From Shewanella sp. (GTDB lineage: Bacteria > Pseudomonadota > Gammaproteobacteria > Enterobacterales > Shewanellaceae): DNA of 5,036 nt. Numbering within the stretch: position 1 is the first letter of the stretch; the number at the start of each line of letters is the position of its first letter. Both the position numbers and the translations under genes were made by a program. Location: positions 1-5,036 of the forward strand of contig SDWK01000559.1 of the NCBI GenBank assembly GCA_004195335.1, read 5' to 3'. A model generated the notes under the pieces. The model saw only the letters and a program-made list of their open reading frames with translations. It was not told where the DNA came from and made no database searches. This document shows, in pieces, positions 1 to 5,036 of this stretch.

Positions 1-747
1 AATATCTATTGTCACCATGTGGTCAAAAACTCCTCTGAACTCTATGTTCGCGACGCTAAATTAGATCCACAATGGAGCGACAATCCTGAATACACTGAAG
101 ATAATTATGTCTCATATCTTGGGCTTCCGATCTCCTGGCCCGATGGCAGTGTATTCGGTACTCTTTGCGTGCTCGACACAAAAGTGACCAACTATCCTCA
201 AAAATACATCAATGCCCTTGGGGTGATAAAAGAGGTCGTAGATAGCGACCTGCGCCACCTTTATAAGGAGAACCAGCTACTCACGCTGAGCTATACGGAC
301 CCATTAACACAAATTTTTAATCGGCGCGGTTTCAGTGATCTACTGCTAAGCACACAAGAGCTTGCTCGGCGTTTAAATAGGAAATTAATCTTACTTTATT
401 TCGATCTCGATAAATTCAAAAATGCCAATGACACCTTTGGTCATGAGATCGGCGACGACATGCTGAAAACATTTGCCAAAACCCTCAAGAAAAATAGCCG
501 TAATTGTGATCTCGTTGCAAGGTGGGGAGGAGATGAATTCATCGTACTGATCCATGCCGAGAATGAGAACTGTGTAAAACTGTTTACCCATAGAATGGAC
601 AACCTATTACTGCAACAAAACCTGCAACCAGAGATCAACTACTCCTACGGTTATGCATTAATCAACCCTGACGATAAAACGGAACTAGAAGATCTACTCA
701 AAATTGCAGATGAATATATGTTTCAAAATAAACAAAATAAAAAGTAA
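1..747 (+). CDS. GAF-GGDEF diguanylate cyclase, 5' end outside window
   Basis: The gene is partial: the reading frame is open from base 1 and the similarity to a GAF domain already runs there, so the GTG at 19 is probably internal. The first ~60 codons match the C-terminal half of a GAF sensor domain, with a YCHHVV segment, a VRDAKLDPQWSDNP segment and the strand GSVFGTLCVLD. A short helical linker (about 190-290) leads to a full GGDEF domain: DPLTQIFNRRGF (298-333), FDLDKFK (400-420) followed by the N-D pair and GHEIGD, the GGDEF signature (526-540), and a closing ADEYMFQNK. The signature and metal-binding aspartates are intact, so it should make c-di-GMP from two GTP. An RxxD inhibitory site (RNCD, 499-510) lies five residues before GGDEF, so product feedback is expected. 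No EAL domain or membrane segment is visible. The ligand of the GAF domain cannot be inferred. The cyclase call follows from family knowledge; activity is inferred. Confidence 0.93.
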   Translation, partial: NIYCHHVVKNSSELYVRDAKLDPQWSDNPEYTEDNYVSYLGLPISWPDGSVFGTLCVLDTKVTNYPQKYINALGVIKEVVDSDLRHLYKENQLLTLSYTDPLTQIFNRRGFSDLLLSTQELARRLNRKLILLYFDLDKFKNANDTFGHEIGDDMLKTFAKTLKKNSRNCDLVARWGGDEFIVLIHAENENCVKLFTHRMDNLLLQQNLQPEINYSYGYALINPDDKTELEDLLKIADEYMFQNKQNKK

Positions 748-838
748 TCCCGTTAGAGATCCACAATCAGGCCTCTTCAGACGTGGTAAACATTATATAT
801 AGCTTCCTTTTCAGCATAAACTGCGACAACTCAGCAAT

Positions 839-844
839 TATACT
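839..844 (+). promoter_or_regulatory. Weak candidate -10 element upstream of the lipoprotein gene
   Basis: TATACT matches the sigma-70 -10 consensus at five of six positions and lies 78 bases before the GTG start of the lipoprotein gene. No good -35 hexamer is found 16-18 bases upstream and there is no extended -10 TG, so this is only a candidate. The 175-base gap (748-922) shows no clear terminator hairpin for the upstream GGDEF gene, and nothing else in it can be supported. Confidence 0.22.
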
Positions 845-922
845 GCATCATCGGTTGATACCAACATGATAACAAGGATAAAATAACGCCACTTCGGATT
901 AGCTATAGATGGAACCTATATC

Positions 923-1696
923 GTGGCATCAACTCTTCGCAATACTTTTCTCGCACTTTTTATCGGCTCAATATTAACAGCTTGTGGTGGAGGCGGAGCC
1001 AATTCGGCAAATACAACACCAACAGAAAAATCGAGCAAACATGAATTTAGAGCCGATGTGATCAATTTGATTGCAGCCCCTGCAATCACCCAATTAAACA
1101 GCAAAATTGATCTGTTTTATAAGAACGTGGGTATAGATGAAGTTGAAATAGTATCAAACCTTAATTATCTCCAGAAGGTGAGTACATCAAGCTTTGGCTG
1201 GGAAGGCTTACCTAAAGCTAACCTAACTTTCACCGTCAAGGATTCATATAACAATCAAACTGTATTATCAACGAAAAATATGAGTTTCAACTCGACACAG
1301 CCTGCATTTTTTCTTCTCGCCATGGGCAAAAATTCGGGGCTAACACCCGCCTCACTTCATAGAATCGATAAACTGGCGGGCGAACAACACCGCTATCGAT
1401 TTACCCATGCCAATGCACTAGACCCTCGCAATGTTGATATCTACAATGTCGATACTAAGACCGCATTAGTGTTAAATCTGAGTTTCAATCAGACTTCAAG
1501 CGTACACTCTTATGACCAAAATCTGGCTGAGACCTCGATCATAGCGATCCCTTCAGGCACACTGCCTGACTATAGCAATACTAAAAACTATCTGCTGCAA
1601 ACGTCACTCTCCCATCAAGGCGGTGATCACCTCAATGTGTTGTTCGCAGCGCCAAACGCACCATCCATCTGGTCAATGAAACAATACGCCGAATAG
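923..1696 (+). CDS. Putative outer-membrane lipoprotein with two DUF4397-like modules
   Basis: This encodes a 257-residue secreted lipoprotein of unknown function. Residues 1-20 form a short signal peptide with Arg6, a hydrophobic core (FLALFIGSIL) and the lipobox LTAC, with the modified cysteine at 21. A glycine-rich stretch (GGGG) follows; absence of Asp at +2 predicts sorting to the outer membrane. The mature part looks like two related beta-rich modules. Each opens with a strand resembling the DUF4397 start: VINLI...IDLFYKNV (about 46-69) and YRFTHANALDPRNVDIYNVD (158-177). After the first comes a segment like the usual 'lpaG-yt...' part of that family (GLPKANLTFTV). The start is GTG: an in-frame stop at 884 leaves no ATG between it and 923, and a weak GGA (911-913) lies nine bases upstream. 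Membership of DUF4397 is my reading of short motifs; the lipoprotein call is firm. It is probably transcribed alone, as gaps on both sides exceed 170 bases. Confidence 0.85.
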   Translation: MASTLRNTFLALFIGSILTACGGGGANSANTTPTEKSSKHEFRADVINLIAAPAITQLNSKIDLFYKNVGIDEVEIVSNLNYLQKVSTSSFGWEGLPKANLTFTVKDSYNNQTVLSTKNMSFNSTQPAFFLLAMGKNSGLTPASLHRIDKLAGEQHRYRFTHANALDPRNVDIYNVDTKTALVLNLSFNQTSSVHSYDQNLAETSIIAIPSGTLPDYSNTKNYLLQTSLSHQGGDHLNVLFAAPNAPSIWSMKQYAE

Positions 1697-1786
1697 TGCC
1701 CGACTGAAGCGACATCCGCCTTTTATTAGTTATAGATTTGGACAATTAGATTCACGTTTAACGGAGTGTGCCCTCATCCTGGCCAC

Positions 1787-1807
1787 TGCCGTAAAAAAAT
1801 TGCGGCA
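1787..1807 (+). promoter_or_regulatory. Hairpin / inverted repeat upstream of cdaR
   Basis: TGCCGTAA and TTGCGGCA form an 8-bp stem (one G-U wobble) around a five-A loop, about 60 bases before the cdaR start. No T-run follows on either strand, so it is a poor terminator for the lipoprotein gene. It could be a transcription-factor site, possibly for autoregulation of cdaR, or a structure in the cdaR leader. I found no convincing -35/-10 pair in the 172-base gap, so its position relative to a promoter is unknown. Confidence 0.4.
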
Positions 1808-1854
1808 TCGAATGGCTCTCGACGAAAAAATGCCTTAAGCTGACAAAAATTTAT

Positions 1855-1860
1855 AAGAGA
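1855..1860 (+). promoter_or_regulatory. Shine-Dalgarno that fixes the TTG start of cdaR
   Basis: AAGAGA lies eight bases before TTG at 1869. The in-frame stop TAA at 1854-1856 leaves only five codons upstream of the conserved protein, and none of these except TTG is a usual start, so this site and TTG together decide the start. Confidence 0.55.
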
Positions 1861-1868
1861 TCTCCATC

Positions 1869-3041
1869 TTGTACTTTCTTGATTCTAATTTGGCACAGCA
1901 AATCGTCGCACGTACGATGAAAATTATTGCCCATAATATCAATGTCATGAACCACCATGGTGTTATTTTGGGCTCTGGAGATCCCGACAGGATAGGGGCA
2001 ACCCATGAAGGTGCTCTACTCGCTATCAGTCAAAACCGTACCGTCGAAATCACATCAGCGACCGCATCGGATTTACATGGCGTAAAAGCGGGTATTAACC
2101 TCCCGTTACATTATAAAGGTGAGATCATCGGTGTTATCGGTATAACCGGGGAACCTGAATACCTGCGTAGTTATGGTGAGTTACTTAAGATGACTGCCGA
2201 GCTCATTGTTGAGCAGGCTAACTCATTAGAATTGACACTGTGGCAATATCGCCAGAAAGAAGAGTTTATTTCTCAACTCATCAAATCTGAACACGGCTTT
2301 AGTTCTCATCTTATGAACTGGGCAGCGCAACTCGGAATCGATCTGAGCGAGCCGCGTGTCGCCGCCGTTATTCAAATACAAGGCGATGAGAAACAAACCT
2401 CTGCAAACTCAGTGCTTAAAAAAGTGCAGAGTCTACTGGAAACTCCCGCACGCGGTAACTTAGTGGCAATGACATCGATGACAGAACTGGTCATTTTAAA
2501 GCCTGCATTTCTCGATGGTAAACAGTGGGATCCCGAGCTGGAGAGTCTTCGAATAGATAAACTGCTGACGCGCATTCCAAAAGAGATGAATGTCAGACTT
2601 AAAATTGCATTGGGTCATTTCTTTCCCAATGCGGCCGACATAAGTCGCTCCTACCAAACAGCCAAAGAGACACTCGATTTAGGTAAACTGCTTCGACCGA
2701 ACGAAAGTAAGTATCTTTATGAAAATTTTTCATTGTTAGTCCTTCTTTCAGGACTAAAAGGAGATTGGCGTGGCCAGGAGTTAACAACCCCCTACCAAGC
2801 CTTACTCAATGCCGATAAAAATGGTCTACTCAGTAAGACATTATCAGCCTATTTACAACACTTTGGCGATCAACGGCAATGTGCTAACACTTTGTTTATT
2901 CACCGAAATACTTTAAGGTATAGACTAGAGAAAATACAAAAAATAACCGGGGTGAATATTCAGGAACTCGATGGCTTGTTACAACTCTATTTAGGTCAAG
3001 TGCTTATACCGACTCAACCCACCAAAGCACCAATGATGTAA
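1869..3041 (+). CDS. cdaR: CdaR/SdaR family sugar-diacid (glycerate) responsive transcriptional activator
   Basis: This is a 390-residue cytoplasmic DNA-binding regulator, about the length of E. coli CdaR, which activates genes for glucarate, galactarate and glycerate use. Three parts are visible. The sugar-diacid recognition domain (about 5-135) has LAQQIVARTMKII, GVILGSGDPDRIG, HEGAL, GINLPL and GEIIGVIGITGEPEYLR-type segments, all closely matching the E. coli protein as I recall it. A middle GGDEF-like, non-catalytic domain (about 150-285) includes EPRVAAVIQI, LVAMTSMTELVILKP and ISRSYQTAKETLDLGK. A PucR-type helix-turn-helix (about 315-378) includes LFIHRNTLRYRLEKIQKITG. The start is TTG; the in-frame ATG at 1917 would delete conserved residues (LDSNLAQQIVART) that align with the N-terminus of the E. 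coli protein. In Shewanella-type bacteria this regulator is usually tied to glycerate use (kinase plus permease), but no such gene lies in this window, so its targets here are inferred. It converges on the mutase gene, 27 bases away. Confidence 0.93.
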   Translation: MYFLDSNLAQQIVARTMKIIAHNINVMNHHGVILGSGDPDRIGATHEGALLAISQNRTVEITSATASDLHGVKAGINLPLHYKGEIIGVIGITGEPEYLRSYGELLKMTAELIVEQANSLELTLWQYRQKEEFISQLIKSEHGFSSHLMNWAAQLGIDLSEPRVAAVIQIQGDEKQTSANSVLKKVQSLLETPARGNLVAMTSMTELVILKPAFLDGKQWDPELESLRIDKLLTRIPKEMNVRLKIALGHFFPNAADISRSYQTAKETLDLGKLLRPNESKYLYENFSLLVLLSGLKGDWRGQELTTPYQALLNADKNGLLSKTLSAYLQHFGDQRQCANTLFIHRNTLRYRLEKIQKITGVNIQELDGLLQLYLGQVLIPTQPTKAPMM

Positions 3042-3057
3042 CTTATCGGTGCTTTGG
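3022..3057. terminator. Probable bidirectional terminator between cdaR and the mutase gene
   Basis: CCAAAGCACC (3022-3031) and GGTGCTTTGG (3048-3057) are a perfect 10-bp inverted repeat with a 16-base loop, which can extend by GAT/ATC pairing inside the loop. It sits at a convergent junction and covers the end and stop codon of cdaR (3039-3041). The AAA/TTT runs sit inside the stem on each side, as in two-way terminators where the T-run of one strand pairs with the A-run of the other. The T-run is short (TTT) and no T-rich tail follows, so intrinsic termination may be weak. Confidence 0.6.
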
Positions 3058-3068
3058 CGCCTTCAATG

Positions 3069-4811
3069 CTAATTGGGCAGCGACAATTGGTGAGCAGAGA
3101 TAAATCGACTCATCACCTCTTGAGTCCTCGCCTGAACGCTTTCGAGCGAGTCAGTAGGGGTCATCGTTTCCACCAGCTCGTAGTAACATTTAATCTTAGG
3201 TTCGGTACCTGAGGGTCTGACAATGACCCGTGCACCGCCCTCCAATTGATAGATCAGTACATCACTGGCTGGCAAGGCGATAGATTCGGTACGACCATCT
3301 TCGAACTGACGCACCCCAGAGCTGATATCATCGATCGCTAACACCTTTTTACCTGCTATCGACGAAGGCGGATTATCACGCAGATAGGCGCCGATATTGG
3401 GTGTTTCAGGCTTTAGGGCAATACTGACCTGAGCATTAAGATGAAAACCGTGCTCACGATATATCTCATCCAACCTATCCCAAATAGTTTGCCCCTTATT
3501 CATGAGTTCTGCTGTGAGTTGAGCAAATGCCACTAACGCGGATAAACCATCTTTATCCCATACCATAGAGCCGACGGTATACCCCAGAGCCTCCTCATAG
3601 GCAAACAGGAAACGATTGTCATCAGTTTGCTCAGTCATGCCTACATTCGTGAGCCACTTGAAGCCTGTTAATGTGGTACGGCAGGTCGCATTGAAACTCG
3701 CGGCAACTTTAGATAACAGACTCGATGAGACAATTGTTGTGCAGGTCAATCTTTGATTTTTGGCTGCGTGAGTAAGTAGGTAGTGGCCCAGTAACACACC
3801 AACCTGATCACCGGTTAACATCAGGTACTCCCCCTTCCCGGGCTCTACTTTACTCTCACCCTTACGCACTGCGACGGCAAAGCGATCGGCATCGGGATCA
3901 TTGGCACATGCCAATACCGCGTTATGTTTTTTTGCCTCGGCTATCACCCTATCCATCGCTCCCTTCTCTTCAGGATTCGGAAACTTAACCGTAGGGAAGT
4001 CACCATCGGGTTCACGCTGCGTCGCAACCGAATACACTTGGGTCACCCCCGCATCCTTAAGCACAGCTTCCGCCATCTCGGCGCCTACGCCATGCATAGC
4101 CGTATATGAGAGGCTGACTAGATCCGGACGAGTATGGTTCTGTAACACTTCGGCAGTTTTTACTCCTTGGCGATAAGCTTGATAAAAATCATCCTCCAGC
4201 ATAACTAAACGACTATCGGCTATCGCTTTTTCTAACTCTTGCATAACGATAGGTTGAGTGGCGGCCCTGTCGATACAGGCGGCAATACCACTGTCATGGG
4301 GCGGGATGATCTGCGCCCCGTTCCCCCAATACACCTTATAACCATTGTATTGAGGTGGGTTATGACTGGCTGTCACCACCACTCCCGCAGCTGCGCCAAA
4401 ATGCGTCACCCCAAAAGCGACGAGGGGCGTGGCCGCAACTTTAGAAGTCAAATAGACTTTGATGCCCATTGCCGTTAAGACGGCTGCGGTATCATGGGCA
4501 AACTGTTTAGAGTCATGTCGTCCATCATACCCAATGACAACTCCACGTGTTTCTACATCGCGAGTCTGATGTTTGAGATATAAACCGAGTCCGGCAGAAG
4601 TCTGCTGCACAACTAAGCGGTTCATTCGCATCGGCCCCGCACCGACAATGCCCCTCAGACCCGCTGTACCAAACCGTAATCGTCCCGAGAATCGTTGCGC
4701 CAGCTCGGTTTCATCATTGGCATCGATTAACCCTTGCAGCTCTTGCTTAGTGCGGGGATCGGGATCATTTTTGAGCCAATGATTAACCTTAAACTTTAAT
4801 TGTGTATCCAT
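3069..4811 (-). CDS. Phospho-sugar mutase (phosphoglucomutase/phosphomannomutase, PgcA/PGM2-like)
   Basis: This 580-residue cytoplasmic alpha-D-phosphohexomutase interconverts hexose 6-phosphate and hexose 1-phosphate through a phosphoserine enzyme, linking glycolysis to glycogen, nucleotide-sugar and surface-polysaccharide synthesis. All family sites are present in order: RFGTAGLRG (46-54); the catalytic loop TASHNPP (147-153) with phosphoserine Ser149, followed by QYNGYKVYWGNGAQI; the Mg-binding loop DPDADR (305-310); LTGFKW (381-386); the sugar-binding loop EEALG (406-410); and the phosphate-binding loop RPSGTEPKIK (532-541). The length of ~580, the RFGTAGLRG N-terminus and EEALG (rather than GEESG/GEESA) fit the Bacillus PgcA/human PGM2 branch and not E. 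coli Pgm or the ~460-residue ManB/AlgC type. Glucose versus mannose preference cannot be read reliably, so I give no symbol. The ATG at 4811 has a GGAG Shine-Dalgarno (4818-4821) six bases away. The stop is TAG. No truncation or missing residue is seen. Confidence 0.95.
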   Translation of the reverse strand: MDTQLKFKVNHWLKNDPDPRTKQELQGLIDANDETELAQRFSGRLRFGTAGLRGIVGAGPMRMNRLVVQQTSAGLGLYLKHQTRDVETRGVVIGYDGRHDSKQFAHDTAAVLTAMGIKVYLTSKVAATPLVAFGVTHFGAAAGVVVTASHNPPQYNGYKVYWGNGAQIIPPHDSGIAACIDRAATQPIVMQELEKAIADSRLVMLEDDFYQAYRQGVKTAEVLQNHTRPDLVSLSYTAMHGVGAEMAEAVLKDAGVTQVYSVATQREPDGDFPTVKFPNPEEKGAMDRVIAEAKKHNAVLACANDPDADRFAVAVRKGESKVEPGKGEYLMLTGDQVGVLLGHYLLTHAAKNQRLTCTTIVSSSLLSKVAASFNATCRTTLTGFKWLTNVGMTEQTDDNRFLFAYEEALGYTVGSMVWDKDGLSALVAFAQLTAELMNKGQTIWDRLDEIYREHGFHLNAQVSIALKPETPNIGAYLRDNPPSSIAGKKVLAIDDISSGVRQFEDGRTESIALPASDVLIYQLEGGARVIVRPSGTEPKIKCYYELVETMTPTDSLESVQARTQEVMSRFISAHQLSLPN

Positions 4812-4862
4812 AGTGCACTCCAGCCTTTATTCAAGAGCATCATCGCTCACATTACGACAATC

Positions 4863-4875
4863 GGAAATGATTTCC
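4863..4875. promoter_or_regulatory. Perfect 13-bp palindrome upstream of the mutase gene
   Basis: GGAAATGATTTCC is a perfect 6-1-6 inverted repeat, 51 bases upstream of the mutase start codon and just downstream of a candidate -10 for that gene. It looks like an operator for a dimeric regulator. It has a superficial Fur-box flavour (AATNATT core), but I count only 9 of 14 matches to the 7-1-7 Fur model, so the regulator is unassigned. Confidence 0.4.
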
Positions 4876-4879
4876 ATTT

Positions 4880-4908
4880 AGATTAAGCCCGACCAAGAAT
4901 AAGGACAA
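4880..4908 (-). promoter_or_regulatory. Candidate sigma-70 promoter for the mutase gene
   Basis: Reading the - strand, TTGTCC (4903-4908) is separated by 17 bases from TAATCT (4880-4885). Each hexamer matches only part of the consensus. If real, transcription would start near 4873, inside the 13-bp palindrome at 4863-4875, leaving a leader of about 60 bases before the mutase ATG. Confidence 0.25.
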
Positions 4909-4923
4909 GCCTATTTGCATTAA

Positions 4924-4943
4924 ATTTAGGAAATGATCTAAAT
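4924..4943. promoter_or_regulatory. Interrupted inverted repeat ATTTAG-N8-CTAAAT
   Basis: ATTTAG (4924-4929) and CTAAAT (4938-4943) are 6-bp arms around eight bases. The repeat overlaps a second copy of the 9-mer GGAAATGAT (4929-4937) that also forms the left part of the palindrome at 4863-4875, and ATTTAG itself recurs at 4876-4881. Shared words at two places between likely divergent genes suggest a common regulator, but AT-rich sequence makes chance matches easy. Confidence 0.3.
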
Positions 4944-4968
4944 GAATGCCAGCCTCTCCTCAAATAAC

Positions 4969-4982
4969 CCCGAAGCCTCGGG
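4969..4982. other. Small GC hairpin, CCCGA-AGCC-TCGGG
   Basis: A 5-bp GC-rich stem with a four-base loop lies between the two inverted repeats and the right edge. On the - strand it is followed by TTATTTG, too poor in T for a convincing terminator; on the + strand no T-run follows. It may be a leader structure of a rightward transcript or of no function. Confidence 0.3.
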
Positions 4983-5009
4983 ACATTCATAACAATCGAG
5001 AGACATTCA
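4982..5009. repeat. Direct repeat GACATTCA x2, 20-bp period
   Basis: GACATTCA occurs at 4982-4989 and 5002-5009, start to start exactly 20 bases, about two helical turns, so both copies face the same side of the helix. This is a common layout for tandem binding sites. The second copy runs directly into the ATG at 5010. Confidence 0.35.
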
Positions 5010-5036
5010 ATGAGTCATTTTAATGCGTTCATATGA
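5010..5036 (+). CDS. Possible 8-codon leader ORF or marker of a gene start at the right edge
   Basis: An ATG at 5010 is preceded by a good Shine-Dalgarno-like GAGAGA (4998-5003) with six bases of spacing and encodes MSHFNAFI before TGA at 5034-5036. It could be a short leader peptide or an accidental frame. A second ATG at 5023 (frame +1 relative to it) stays open to the edge, reading MRSY plus an incomplete codon, and could be the true start of a rightward gene, though its own Shine-Dalgarno (GAG at 5012-5014) is weaker. Too little sequence is present to choose. Confidence 0.2.
   Translation: MSHFNAFI

Noticed and set aside
391..638. Two - strand frames of about 65 codons antisense to the GGDEF domain.
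   Set aside because: They overlap the most conserved part of the cyclase and show no protein features of their own.
63..767. The 11-mer AGATCCACAAT occurs at 63-73 (inside the GGDEF gene) and 757-767 (just after it).
   Set aside because: A few identical 11-mers are expected by chance in 5 kb; the flanks do not match, so there is no sign of a duplication or attachment site.
1708..1730. GCG-acatc-CGC followed by CTTTTATT after the lipoprotein gene, as a possible terminator.
   Set aside because: The stem is only three base pairs and cannot be extended; too weak to call.
3901..4782. Several + strand open frames of 61-91 codons inside the mutase gene.
   Set aside because: They lie antisense to a fully conserved 580-residue enzyme, have no recognisable domains, and are explained as shadow frames.
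4862..4876. Fur box reading of the palindrome upstream of the mutase gene.
   Set aside because: Only 9 of 14 positions agree with the 7-1-7 model and the gene has no iron link; kept as an unassigned palindrome.
5010..5018. ATGAGTCAT, identical to the eukaryotic GCN4/AP-1 site.
   Set aside because: Bacteria have no such regulator; the resemblance is a coincidence of a short palindrome.
1..5036. Search by eye for insertion sequences, CRISPR repeats, tRNA genes, and toxin-antitoxin or defence genes.
   Set aside because: No terminal inverted repeats with a transposase, no regularly spaced long repeats, no tRNA cloverleaf and no defence-type protein were found.

Overview
The window looks like ordinary chromosomal DNA of a marine or aquatic gammaproteobacterium, most plausibly Shewanella or a close relative. 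This rests on the family and style of the proteins (a close CdaR relative, an approximately 580-residue phospho-sugar mutase, a GAF-GGDEF protein and a DUF4397-like lipoprotein) and on the moderate, slightly AT-rich composition. The genus is inferred from recalled protein similarity and was not confirmed by a search.

Layout from left to right: (1) The 3' part of a GAF-GGDEF diguanylate cyclase on the + strand, whose start lies outside the window. The GGDEF active site and the RxxD inhibitory site are both intact. (2) A 175-base gap with a weak candidate promoter. (3) A + strand gene with a GTG start encoding a 257-residue outer-membrane-type lipoprotein with two DUF4397-like halves. (4) A 172-base gap holding a compact 8-bp hairpin. 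(5) cdaR (sdaR) on the + strand, with a TTG start, encoding the sugar-diacid/glycerate-responsive activator. (6) A 27-base convergent junction with a perfect 10-bp inverted repeat spanning the cdaR stop codon, likely a shared terminator. (7) A complete phosphoglucomutase/phosphomannomutase gene on the - strand. (8) A 225-base region upstream of it, rich in short palindromes and repeated words. It carries the mutase promoter and probably also the control region or start of a rightward gene that continues past the edge.

The genes do not form an obvious operon. The three + strand genes are separated by gaps of more than 170 bases and have unrelated roles: c-di-GMP signalling, envelope lipoprotein, and carbon-source regulation. 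None of the usual CdaR targets (glycerate kinase, glycerate/gluconate-type permease, glucarate/galactarate enzymes) is present here. The mutase links hexose-6-phosphate and hexose-1-phosphate pools for glycogen and polysaccharide synthesis. I see no mobile element, CRISPR array, tRNA, rRNA or defence system, and no convincing undescribed multi-gene system. The observations most worth a second look are the regulatory-looking DNA at 4860-5036 and the two non-ATG starts.
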